DNA from: Atopostipes sp963558565
GTDB taxonomy: Bacteria > Bacillota > Bacilli > Lactobacillales > Carnobacteriaceae_A
Length of the DNA stretch: 64,000 bases
Assembly: GCA_963558565.1 (NCBI GenBank)
Contig: CAUWGX010000005.1
Coordinates: 1-64,000 of the forward strand
Direction of reading: 5' to 3'
Both the position numbers and the translations under genes were made by a program. Within the stretch, counting starts at the first letter, position 1. Every line of letters starts with the position of its first letter. Below are positions 7,390 through 16,044 of the stretch, in pieces. The notes beneath the pieces are model-generated. The model saw nothing but the letters and a program-made list of their open reading frames with translations. It was not told the DNA's origin and ran no database searches.

Positions 7390-8877
7390 TTAAGCTGATA
7401 GCGATATTTCCTTTACAAGTTTAGATAAATATTTAATATCAGAAGGTTGAATCACATCATTTATTAATACTAATTGTTTGTTTTCAAGGTTGTGAATAGG
7501 AAAGTTGCTGATGACGATGGGTTCTGGCTCATTATTTATTTGAGATAAATTTTCAATTTGATCATTGATTAGTCGGATTTTGAGACGGTTATTAAAATGA
7601 TTTTTTAGAATATGTTTGGTCATTTTAGCATGGTAAACATCGATATCACTTATGAGGAGCACTTCTACCGTATCAATTGGTTTAAAGAAAAATTGATGAA
7701 GGTTTTCCCAATGGACAAGTAGGGTGTAAAGCATATGTCTTAAAAAGGAGCTGTTCACATTTTTCTTTTCGGCTAATATCATTTCAGACATAGCGTTTTT
7801 AGCATAATGGTAAAAATCAGGCATTTGTTTTCTTAAATAATCTAATAAGGGCAATCCATTCTCAAAGAAAAGATAATCCGAGTAAATTTCAAATTTTTCA
7901 AAGTATAAGGTAATATGAATCGTTAAGATGAGTTGATCTTTATCTTCAATCGGAATAGAAAATTGATCAGAAAGTTCGGCTAAGAGTAGGGAGATTCTCA
8001 TATAAGAGTTATTAATCGCTGGCTCTTTAATAGCCAAATTAATTAAGGCCTCTTTTGAAAAAACGACACCTTTTTGCGCATAACATGAAAAAATATCGAT
8101 TAGTAATTCGCGTGATAGAGGTGCTTTAAATAAATACTCCCATAATGAAGCCATTTCAGGCGCCGATAGAATATAGTCCATAAGTTTTGATATTTTATCG
8201 TCATCAATCGAATGGCTCTTAATATGGTATCCATCATTATTTCGAATGATCCCTACCGAAATTAATAACTTTATTTTTTGAATCACAGCAAAATCAATGG
8301 GGACTTCAAAGACTAAAAGGCACTCATGGATAAATTTAGACATTTTATCTTCATCAATGCTAGGAAATGGCCACGTTTCTCTTGAATATTTTTCGCTGAT
8401 GAGTTGCGCAATAAAGTGGCGGATATTGACTTCGTTTCCTACTAATTGAAAAGGACTTGTGGCAATTTTGAAATCATATTCAGACTCTAAAACGTTATTT
8501 AAAGTATTTATTTTTCGGTACAGGGTAGCTGAACTCAGATGAAGTTCTTCGCAAAGATCTTCTAACGAACAGCAATCATTGAAAAAGATAGTCTCAATTA
8601 ATAAATATTCTGGTGTGTTTTCAAATAAACGATAGTGAATGTCTTTGATACATTTATTCGGTTCAAACTTGAGTTGAAGCGTTGATTGATTAATCTCTAT
8701 CTTAAACAAGTCAGGAGCAATATTTGCGTTGATCCTTTCAATATCTTTTCGTACGAGTCGTTCAGAGGTGTTTAAATCTTTCGCTAATGCAGCAATATTT
8801 ACTGAATGCTTGCTTGAAATTAAATAATTTATAATATTTATTTGTCGATTAAACCATGATGATAATACTTTTCTCAA
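7390..8877 (-). CDS. Mga-family transcriptional regulator
   Basis: 495 residues, the usual Mga/AtxA length. Two N-terminal DNA-binding segments are seen: one at about 18-70 (LISSKHSVNIAALAKDLNTS, then ERLVRKDIERIN) and a Mga-type winged helix at about 88-150 (CSLEDLCEELHLSSATLYRK). The middle is helical and PRD-like (about 165-390), and the end (about 405-490, VEVLLISDIDVYHAKMTKHI) resembles a PTS EIIB-like fold. Mga proteins activate surface adhesin genes in response to sugar status through phosphorylatable PRDs. This one diverges from a large LPXTG adhesin gene, its probable target. The start is ATG 8877 with a weak AGGAGGGTAAA site directly upstream. Confidence 0.85.
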   Translation of the reverse strand: MRKVLSSWFNRQINIINYLISSKHSVNIAALAKDLNTSERLVRKDIERINANIAPDLFKIEINQSTLQLKFEPNKCIKDIHYRLFENTPEYLLIETIFFNDCCSLEDLCEELHLSSATLYRKINTLNNVLESEYDFKIATSPFQLVGNEVNIRHFIAQLISEKYSRETWPFPSIDEDKMSKFIHECLLVFEVPIDFAVIQKIKLLISVGIIRNNDGYHIKSHSIDDDKISKLMDYILSAPEMASLWEYLFKAPLSRELLIDIFSCYAQKGVVFSKEALINLAIKEPAINNSYMRISLLLAELSDQFSIPIEDKDQLILTIHITLYFEKFEIYSDYLFFENGLPLLDYLRKQMPDFYHYAKNAMSEMILAEKKNVNSSFLRHMLYTLLVHWENLHQFFFKPIDTVEVLLISDIDVYHAKMTKHILKNHFNNRLKIRLINDQIENLSQINNEPEPIVISNFPIHNLENKQLVLINDVIQPSDIKYLSKLVKEISLSA

Positions 8878-8971
8878 TTTTTACCCTCCTATAAAATACG
8901 GATTGATTTTTTTGTGTATATTATATGCTATTTATTTTATGAATTCAAAATATTTTATTTCTTCCAATTTA

Positions 8972-8983
8972 TATAACGTTATA
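8972..8983. promoter_or_regulatory. Perfect 12-base palindrome between mga and the adhesin gene
   Basis: TATAACGTTATA lies about 95 bases from the Mga start and 175 from the adhesin start. It may be a binding site in the divergent control region; AT-rich composition makes chance occurrence possible. Confidence 0.3.
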
Positions 8984-9030
8984 AAAGTATCCAATGGCTT
9001 TATATTTGCTTTCTCATTTTATTCAAAAGA

Positions 9031-9117
9031 AGGACGTAATATGATTTGAGGGAATTAAGTGGGATTGATATTCTATATTGCGTCCTTAAAGGATAAACTG
9101 CTCTTAGAGTAGTTTAT
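9031..9117 (+). promoter_or_regulatory. Two hairpins in the adhesin 5' leader
   Basis: AGGACGTAATAT (9031-9042) pairs with ATATTGCGTCCT (9075-9086), eleven Watson-Crick pairs and one G-U over a 32-base loop. A second hairpin uses AAACTGCTC and AGTAGTTT (about 9096-9114). Both lie between the presumed promoter and the ribosome site at 9142-9150, so they could shape translation or stability of the adhesin transcript. Confidence 0.4.
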
Positions 9118-9156
9118 AAAGTATGAAAAGTAAAATTGGAAAAGGAGAGAAAGACG

Positions 9157-12100
9157 GTGAAGAAAAACAATATAAGAATAGGTTTCAGACAACAAAACAA
9201 TTGCTTTAAAAAATACACCTTAAAAAAATTAAGTATTGGGGTCGTATCTGTTGGGATTGGGATCGGTTTTGTTGTACCGAATGAACCTATTATTGTCGAA
9301 GCTGCTGCTGTAGAAACAATCGAAGAGGAAGAGCAAACAAAGGAGGTTGCGCACGAGAAGCCAGAAGAACTAGAAATAACGGCTGAAATAGAGGAAACAT
9401 CAGAAGAATCTGAGCTAGAAGAAACAGCTGCGGAAACACCGGAAGGAGAAAACGAAGAAGCTACTCAAGAATCCCTTGAGGGAGAAGGAGAACTTGAAGA
9501 AACTCTCCTGGAAGGACCAGTAGAAGAGATAGGCGCTGAAGAAGCATCCATGGAAGGATCAGAAGAAGAGGTGCTAGATTCAGAGCAGTTGACTGCAGAA
9601 CTATTGGAAGAAGAGCTAGAAGCTGAGGAAGCGACTACGGAAGCCTTCGAAGAATCCGAAGAGGCGCTTCAAGAATCGCTTGAAGACGAAGCGGAACTCG
9701 AAGAAACTGCAGAATATACAATGAGAGCCGCAATAGAAGAACCTGCCTCTGAAGAAAGAGCTCCGGAAATAGCTGAAGAAGATCAAACACTAGCAGAGCC
9801 GAATGATGTTGCTAAGGGGCATACGCAGATTATTGAAGCGGATGCTATTGCGAATGGCTATATAAAATCAGGGACAGATGCTTCAAATGCAGTGAGCACA
9901 CTGTCTGGAGGAGCTTGGGTTGTAGATAGAGGAACACCTTCAACTATGGCAAATGGCCTGACAGCTGTTCCGACAGGGACAAAAGTTTTCTTGAGATGGG
10001 TGGATCGAGACGGAGCAGTGTCTCCCATTTATTCAACAGTTACTCATCACCATGTAGATGTCAATGATGACGGCGATGCTTCAGGTAGTTTTGCTTTTGA
10101 TTTACGTCAACCATGGGTAGACGCTAATGGAAAAGAACATATTTACCGCGCAATATCCGGCCAATATTATAAACTCTGGATTCAAGATTATGAGACAGAG
10201 GAAGGGAATACAGCGACCATGTTTCGTCAAGTGGGCGGACTTTTCCCAGGTTCTTTTGTAAATTCAGTCTCTTATTCGAATTTAGGTCAATTTCCACTTA
10301 TCGGGACGAATCTGCAACGTACGGGAATATTTATGTATATAAAACCCACAAAAGGGTACATGACGAAACCGGAAGAAGAGCATGTTGAGGGAACTTCAAC
10401 TGGTGGGTTGACAGGTACAGGATCAGTGGCAGGAAGAGTGTGGCTAGAGACAGGAGCCGGAGATTATGCGAATTCAGCGACCGGACCGAACTATAATATA
10501 GCAGATACACCGGCAGAGAATTATACCGTAGTATTTTCTTCATTGACACCTGAAGGAGCAGCCGTATATAAAGATATTGTAGAGCGTTTAGACACTTCAG
10601 AACAAGTGAATGCGACTAAACATTTATTAGAAAAGCATCCAGAATATATAGCTGCTACAGTATATACAGAGACTGATGAGGAGGGAAGATATCAACTAAC
10701 ATTTCCTGAAGGGACTTACAATCATCATTATTTATATGGGTATGTGTCAGATCCTAGTGGAAAAGTAGTTAATAGTTATTCAAGCTATACTTCTCCTTTA
10801 TTTAGAAGTCCGAATGCTAATCTATCTTTCGCTCCTCAAGCTGCGCCATCCCCATTAGTAAAAGCATGGTTTAATGTGAACTTTGCTGTGATGCCAGATA
10901 CTCAAGTTACTCTTGATATCATTAATTATGATTCCACAGCAAACCCTGCAAGTATTGGAGATACGGCTTTATTGAAAATAAATGGCAATCAGTTATCTCC
11001 TCTGAACAATCGAATTGTTTGGACGAATTCAAAAGGAGACGTTCTTCTTACTTATGATCACTTGGCCACGATTGCGGAAGCAGAAAAATCTGTCTTCACA
11101 GTTCCAGAAGGGACACCAGATGGCGAAATCTTCCAAGCGACTTTATATGCAGAAGAGAATGCCATTGCTTCGGATTCATTTATTGTACATGTGCCAGGTG
11201 AAAAGTCTTTAGAGGCTTCAAATTACGAAGCGCACTATGAAGATATTAAGGTTAAACAAGGAGAAGAGGGAATTGTAAAATCTCCTACATTTATAGATAG
11301 TAATGGAGAGCGTGTCCAACTTTCGGAAGGAACCCATTTTAGATCAGGGAACTTTGTGCCGGAATGGGCTTTAATCAATCCGGATGGCTCTATTACAGTA
11401 AGACCAGGGGAAGAAGTGGAAGAAGCAACTTATCGTATCCCTGTAGTGGTCAATTATGCAGATGGCTCTTCAGAGACCGCTTTTGCTAAAGTATCTGTGA
11501 CATCTCCATTGTCAGAAAAATATCTGCCAAAAGCCGAGATAATAGATAAAAATTATGGTGAACCGACAACGGAAGAAGAAGTGTTTGATGCGGTCACTAT
11601 CCCAGATTATCCAGTAGATGAAGAACAACCAACGCTTACAATACCCGAAGGAACCGACTTGCCGGATGGAACAGCATCAGGAGAGTATAAAATTCCAGTG
11701 GAAGTGACTTATCCAGATGGTTCGACGGATGAAGCCACAGTGACGGTTGTCGTAGGTAACCAGCCTTCATCAGCGATTTATGTACCAGAAGCTGAGTTGA
11801 TCGAAAAAGATTATGGTGAACCAACATCAAAAGAGGAAATCATGGATGTCATAACGATTCCAGGCTATTCGACTGATGAAAAACAACCAGTGCTTACTAT
11901 CCCAGAAGGAACCGATTTGCCGGATGGCACAGAAGCTGGAGAATATAAAATTCCAGTAGAAGTAACTTATCCTGATGGTTCAACCGATAAAGTTATAGTG
12001 GCTGTTCACGTTAAAGAACAACCTTTATCTGACATCTATACACCAAAAACTGAATTCATTAAAAAAGCCTATGGTGAACCGACAGTCGGAGAAGAAGTTT

Positions 12101-12957
12101 TAAATGCGGTCACAATACCTGATTATCCAGAAGATGAAAGACAACCAGCACTTACGATAACCACCGGTCTACCAGATGGTACAGAGGCAGGGACTTATGA
12201 AGTCCCAGTTAAAGTTGTTTATCCCGATGGTTCGGTAGATGAAGTCATAGTCACTGTTGTAGTTGATGACCAACCATACTCAGATATTTATACACCAAAA
12301 ACTGAGCAAATCGAGAAAGATTATGGGGAATCAACAACCCAAGAAGATGTTATCGAAACAATCACTATTCTAGATTACCCAGAAGAGGAAGAGCGACCAA
12401 CATTTACAGTGATTACAGATTTACCAGATGGAACTGAACCGGGAGAGTATATAGTTTCAGTAAAAGTAACTTATCCGGATAATTCCTCTGATGAAATTAA
12501 AGTGACTATTGTAGTTGGCGAGCCATTAACTTCTGATCATTCTGTCGCTAAACCGAAAACTGAACCAATAGAAAAAAGCGAAGGGGAACCAATAACGGAA
12601 GAAGAAATTATTGAAGCCGTAACATCCCCAGATTATTCAGTCACAAGCGAGCAACCAGTTCTCACAATACCTACTGAATTACCGGATAATACTGTGGCTG
12701 GAGAGTATGAAATACCAGTAGAAATTACTTATTCAAATGGTTCAACCGATGAAACTACAGTAACTGTTAGAGTGAAAAAACAGGATTCAGCGAACACTGA
12801 TAAAACAGACAATGTAGAAGAAGACGTAGAAAAGACAATATCTATGCTTCCTAAAACAGGCGTCACAACTTCACTATTTTCAGCACTTACTGGTTTATTC
12901 ATGTTAGGAATAGGAGGTGGAATGCTTATTAAGAACAACAAAAACAAAAGAAAATAG
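9157..12957 (+). CDS. LPXTG cell-wall-anchored adhesin with Rib-type repeats
   Basis: 1266 residues from GTG 9157, chosen because AAAGGAGAG precedes it; an upstream in-frame TTG at 9136 has no such site. The N-terminus has a YSIRK-like signal (YTLKKLSIGVVSVGIGIGFV). Residues about 45-215 are a Glu-rich stalk. A globular region follows (about 217-410, with SGGAWVVDRGTPSTMANGL and HHHVDVNDDGDASGSFAFDL), then Ig-like domains and five Rib/alpha-like repeats of 84-87 residues (about 786-1212). The C-terminus has LPKTG at about 1231, a hydrophobic helix and a basic tail, the sortase A signal. It is divergent from the Mga regulator, which probably activates it. Confidence 0.92.
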   Translation: MKKNNIRIGFRQQNNCFKKYTLKKLSIGVVSVGIGIGFVVPNEPIIVEAAAVETIEEEEQTKEVAHEKPEELEITAEIEETSEESELEETAAETPEGENEEATQESLEGEGELEETLLEGPVEEIGAEEASMEGSEEEVLDSEQLTAELLEEELEAEEATTEAFEESEEALQESLEDEAELEETAEYTMRAAIEEPASEERAPEIAEEDQTLAEPNDVAKGHTQIIEADAIANGYIKSGTDASNAVSTLSGGAWVVDRGTPSTMANGLTAVPTGTKVFLRWVDRDGAVSPIYSTVTHHHVDVNDDGDASGSFAFDLRQPWVDANGKEHIYRAISGQYYKLWIQDYETEEGNTATMFRQVGGLFPGSFVNSVSYSNLGQFPLIGTNLQRTGIFMYIKPTKGYMTKPEEEHVEGTSTGGLTGTGSVAGRVWLETGAGDYANSATGPNYNIADTPAENYTVVFSSLTPEGAAVYKDIVERLDTSEQVNATKHLLEKHPEYIAATVYTETDEEGRYQLTFPEGTYNHHYLYGYVSDPSGKVVNSYSSYTSPLFRSPNANLSFAPQAAPSPLVKAWFNVNFAVMPDTQVTLDIINYDSTANPASIGDTALLKINGNQLSPLNNRIVWTNSKGDVLLTYDHLATIAEAEKSVFTVPEGTPDGEIFQATLYAEENAIASDSFIVHVPGEKSLEASNYEAHYEDIKVKQGEEGIVKSPTFIDSNGERVQLSEGTHFRSGNFVPEWALINPDGSITVRPGEEVEEATYRIPVVVNYADGSSETAFAKVSVTSPLSEKYLPKAEIIDKNYGEPTTEEEVFDAVTIPDYPVDEEQPTLTIPEGTDLPDGTASGEYKIPVEVTYPDGSTDEATVTVVVGNQPSSAIYVPEAELIEKDYGEPTSKEEIMDVITIPGYSTDEKQPVLTIPEGTDLPDGTEAGEYKIPVEVTYPDGSTDKVIVAVHVKEQPLSDIYTPKTEFIKKAYGEPTVGEEVLNAVTIPDYPEDERQPALTITTGLPDGTEAGTYEVPVKVVYPDGSVDEVIVTVVVDDQPYSDIYTPKTEQIEKDYGESTTQEDVIETITILDYPEEEERPTFTVITDLPDGTEPGEYIVSVKVTYPDNSSDEIKVTIVVGEPLTSDHSVAKPKTEPIEKSEGEPITEEEIIEAVTSPDYSVTSEQPVLTIPTELPDNTVAGEYEIPVEITYSNGSTDETTVTVRVKKQDSANTDKTDNVEEDVEKTISMLPKTGVTTSLFSALTGLFMLGIGGGMLIKNNKNKRK
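11512..12792 (+). repeat. Five tandem Rib/alpha-type repeats inside the adhesin gene
   Basis: Each unit of about 252-261 bases encodes a pattern of YTPKTE..EKDYGEPTTEEE, then AVTIPDYP, LTIP, LPDGTEAGEYKIPVEVTYPDGS and a closing VTVVV. Repeats 1 and 2 are closest; 4 and 5 have drifted (GESTTQED, PDNTVAGEYEIP). Drift rather than identity indicates old duplication with purifying selection on the fold. Confidence 0.85.
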
Positions 12958-12972
12958 AATATTTTATAAAGC

Positions 12973-13004
12973 AAAAAAGACAGAGGGACTCTCTGTCTTT
13001 TTTT
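12973..13004 (+). terminator. Adhesin gene terminator
   Basis: AAAAAAGACAGAG pairs with CTCTGTCTTTTTTT, 15 bases after the stop codon. Confidence 0.9.
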
Positions 13005-13031
13005 GACTTTTAAATAACTAAGGAAAAAATG

Positions 13032-13081
13032 AAACCGAGTAGGGACGAGTCATTCGTTGACTCATTGCCTACTCGGTTTTT
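13032..13081. terminator. Second, nested hairpin after the adhesin gene
   Basis: Outer arms AAACCGAGTAGG and CCTACTCGGTTT are perfect over 12 bases. Inside them GAGTCA and TGACTC form a second stem around TTCGT. The T-run is short, and A residues on the left allow function on the minus strand as well. Confidence 0.75.
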
Positions 13082-13312
13082 AATTGGTTTTAAATATTGT
13101 TAAAAATAACATAGTCACATTCTATTACAAAGAAACACAGAGATTATTTTGGACTAATCTTGAATCTAATAAGTTTTATTCTTTGAAATTACAAAAAATT
13201 ACAAAAAAGTTACAGAAGGATTGCATATTATTTAAATAAAAGGTACAATATCGATAACACAAAAATGTATTTCTCTTTTTTATTAAATATATGAAATATT
13301 TTTTAGTCTACG

Positions 13313-13326
13313 TGAAAGCGCTTGAT
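13313..13326 (+). promoter_or_regulatory. Candidate cre (CcpA) site
   Basis: TGAAAGCGCTTGAT matches the core of the catabolite-responsive consensus TGAAARCGYTTTCN except in the last half-site. It lies 116 bases before the small amphipathic peptide gene. Confidence 0.4.
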
Positions 13327-13379
13327 ATGTAATTGAATGGTCGCGGCCACCTGAGTTCAAAATTCTGCAAAATGCCAAA

Positions 13380-13408
13380 GATCGATAATCAGTTATGATT
13401 AATCGATC
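13380..13408. promoter_or_regulatory. Imperfect inverted repeat upstream of the amphipathic peptide
   Basis: GATCGATAATCA and TGATTAATCGATC are complementary apart from one extra A and are separated by four bases. Position 34 bases before the peptide start suits an operator for the neighbouring XRE regulator or an RNA hairpin in the leader. Confidence 0.4.
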
Positions 13409-13441
13409 ATCACACGTACCAACCAGAGGAGTTGACGTGCT

Positions 13442-13576
13442 ATGGAAAAAAAATCAATTGATTTATTAGAATTATTAAGCAAACTGGTTGTAGAGAAAAA
13501 ACAAATTGACTTATTAAAACTGTTGAGTAAGCTAGTCAAGGAAAAATCTACTTCTGGCCGCGAAGAGAACGAATGA
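13442..13576 (+). CDS. 44-residue peptide of two tandem amphipathic helices
   Basis: ATG 13442 follows AGAGGAG with an 11-base spacer. Residues 2-17 and 18-33 are near-identical 16-residue units (EKKSIDLLELLSKLVV and EKKQIDLLKLLSKLVK), followed by a polar tail STSGREENE. The units correspond to a 48-base tandem duplication whose third-codon positions have diverged, so the peptide sequence seems to be selected. Each unit would form a strongly amphipathic helix. There is no signal peptide or cysteine. The 3' end overlaps the convergent XRE gene by 29 bases. It could be a membrane-active peptide, a regulator-binding peptide or a helical oligomer; I recognise no family. Confidence 0.5.
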   Translation: MEKKSIDLLELLSKLVVEKKQIDLLKLLSKLVKEKSTSGREENE

Positions 13577-13919
13577 AATCAATGGCTCCTTCTAACTCTT
13601 CATCGGATGCCGGTTCTCCATCAACAGTGAGCTGGTATTTGTCTTGTAACTCTTCTATTGTTAGATCTTCTGTATCTTCAATAAACTCTTCTTCGTTTTC
13701 TGTAACTTCTTTATCCTCCGCACGATCTAGTAAATAATCAATGCTTACATTAAAAAAATCAGCGATCTGGTATAATCTATCAGGTCGCGGAATTCGTTCG
13801 TTGTCCTTATTTTCATAATGGACGATGGATGTACGATTGATATTTAATTTCTCAGATAGTTCTTCTTGTGATAATCCTCTGCTTTCTCTTAGTGCTTTAA
13901 GTCGGTCTGAAAACCCCAT
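13548..13919 (-). CDS. XRE-family transcriptional regulator with acidic C-terminus
   Basis: 123 residues, start ATG 13919 preceded by GGGAGGG. Residues 5-66 are a cro/C1-type helix-turn-helix (RLKALRESRGLSQEELSEKL, NRTSIVHYENKD, FFNVSIDYLLDRAED). The remainder is acidic (EEEFIEDTEDLTIEELQDKY) and ends in a short helix. The gene is convergent with the amphipathic-peptide gene and divergent from the exopolysaccharide operon; either could be its target. Ligand and operator are unknown. Confidence 0.8.
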   Translation of the reverse strand: MGFSDRLKALRESRGLSQEELSEKLNINRTSIVHYENKDNERIPRPDRLYQIADFFNVSIDYLLDRAEDKEVTENEEEFIEDTEDLTIEELQDKYQLTVDGEPASDEELEGAIDFIRSLRGQK

Positions 13920-14061
13920 TAAAAAAACCCTCCCACGTTTTTTATTTTAGATAAATATACCATAAAAACGGTCCAAAACAAATTGATCTACTTTTATAAG
14001 AAATAGAGTGATTAAACTTTACATACACATATAAATTATGTATCACATAGCAAATAGTTCG

Positions 14062-14176
14062 TTAAACGCACACACGAAAAAGTGTTTCCGCTTACCTATA
14101 TTCATTTAGAAACGGGTAGAAATAATAGAAAAATAAAAGGAGGGAGTGTATTTTTTTAACTAAATTGTGCGTTTAA
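14062..14176. promoter_or_regulatory. Paired 11-base inverted repeat in the XRE/exopolysaccharide control region
   Basis: TTAAACGCACA (14062-14072) recurs as its exact reverse complement TGTGCGTTTAA (14166-14176), 93 bases apart. This fits two operators for a dimer that loops DNA, or a long-range RNA pairing. The rest of the 13920-14264 gap is AT-rich without a gene. Confidence 0.4.
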
Positions 14177-14264
14177 AGCACTTAACAATGATTATTTGAT
14201 TCCTTTAGGAAGAATAAAAGAGTGGTGTAAAAATAATACTGGAAATAAAAAAGGAGTTTTTAGC

Positions 14265-16028
14265 GTGAAGACAAAAATTTTGGCAACTTTAACTTTTTTA
14301 CTATTCGGCCTTTGGCTCATTCGTATGGAGAGAGCGGATGCTATCGAGGAGAATGTAACAAAGATTGATCCAAACACGAATGTACTCGTTGTTTATTAAT
14401 CAGAAAAGGGCGAAATGGATGAACACCAACGCTTACTCGATTTATCGCTTGGCCATTTTTCGGAAAATATTGAATATAAAAGTAGCGAAGCGGTCGAATT
14501 AGGGGATTTAGCCGACCAAACTCATCTCATTTATTATGGTCAGGCAGAAGAGGCATTGTCTTCAAATGTTTCGGAAGTTTTTTCTTCATTCACTGGGCCT
14601 ACATTGGCGATTGGTTATAACGTAGAACAATTAGGTGAAAAATATTCTTTCCTTCAAGTCGGCGAAGATAAAACCATTACGGAACTTGAATATCTGGGAG
14701 ATGATGAAAAAACAAGAACCATAGGCCCTAATACGATTTTTGAAACCACGTTAGATAAAGAGGCGGAAGTTCTTGTCCAAGGAAGCGGAGATCAAGGCGT
14801 TTTTCCTTTGATTATGCATCAGGATAAAAATTATTATATGGCATCTGATTCAATTCTCCTTCCTTATTCAGTTTATTTTTCACAAGCGCTTAATGATTTT
14901 TTTGAGACGGAAACGATAGAACAAACACCGGCTTACATTCGTTTAGAAGATGTGCATCCATTGACGGACGCAAAAAATCTAATGGCTGCTGCGGAAGAAT
15001 TAGCGCGTCGAAATATTCCTTATATGGTCGCAACCATTCCGGTTTATACCGATCCGGACACTGGACGCGTTTATCATTTTGAAGATAGTCCAAAAGTTTT
15101 AGAAGCTTTGCGTTATATGCAAGATAATGGCGGGAGCGTTGTTCTTCACGGGTATACACACCAATTTCGTGGGAGTGAAACAGGGGAAGGATTTGAATTT
15201 TGGGATGTAGAGCATCAGATGCCTATTTATCATGGGCCAGCAGACGAAGTGGTCCAACGAACGGCAGAGGATTTTGAAAATCCAGCAGACTATGAAGCCT
15301 ATATGGATGACAATAAAAAGTTTGAACGAGAGTATATTGAAAGTCGACTCACTCGAGGGGTTCAAGAATTAGCAAATTATAAAATTTATCCGCTTGCTTT
15401 TGAAGCGCCTCACTATACGATGTCTCAAAATGGTTATGATGTAGTTTCTGATATGTTTTCGACTTATGTTGGGCAAATTCAGTTGAGTGATGAGAGATGG
15501 GAGATTATGAATACGGCACCTTACGCAACAAAGCCGACGATTCTGAACGGGATGCAACTATTGCCTGAAACGATTGGCTTTGTGCAACCTGAAGAAGATG
15601 CGCCGGTAGAAGTTATGATGGAGGCAGCCTCAGAGTATCAAGTGACAGATGGAGGAATGATTGGCGCTTTTTATCACCCTTATCTAGGCGTAGAAGGACT
15701 TAAAGAATTGTTAGATGAGATGGAAACGATCGAAAATATTGCATGGATAGACCTCAAACAAATGGAGAACACCGTCGCTGTGGATAATGTAAAGATTAGC
15801 AGTGGAAATGGCGAGATTCAAGCCGATATTAATTATCTAGGGTTAATGACAACTTCTTTAGATTTTCCATTTTACTATCTTGGCCAAACCGTCATTGTCC
15901 TCACATGGATCATTGCAGGAATCGGAATTCTCAGCGTTCTTATGTTTGTTAGCTTCACAGTACATCAAGGGATAAGACGTAGACGTCTAGAAAGACAGAT
16001 CTCTAAAACACCGCAAAATCGCGTATGA
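14265..16028 (+). pseudogene. DUF2334 polysaccharide-deacetylase-like protein, interrupted by in-frame TAA
   Basis: GTG 14265 follows AAGGAG and encodes a signal anchor (ILATLTFLLFGLWLIRM) and then NTNVLVVY, the usual first strand of YdaL-like DUF2334 proteins. A TAA at 14397-14399 cuts it after 44 residues, and the same frame resumes at once (SEKGE, ATG 14415) for 537 residues. The body carries the metal-site motifs RLEDVHP and VVLHGYTH and ends with a membrane helix (IVLTWIIAGIGILSVLMFVS) and basic tail. TCA to TAA would explain the stop. From ATG 14415 the product would lack the N-terminal anchor. It heads the exopolysaccharide operon and would deacetylate the polymer outside the membrane. 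Confidence 0.75.
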
Positions 16029-16044
16029 AAGGATCGTGTTAACC

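Noticed and set aside
15099..15365. Minus-strand frames within the DUF2334 gene
   Set aside because: They lie wholly inside a recognised coding sequence and have no ribosome site or family pattern.
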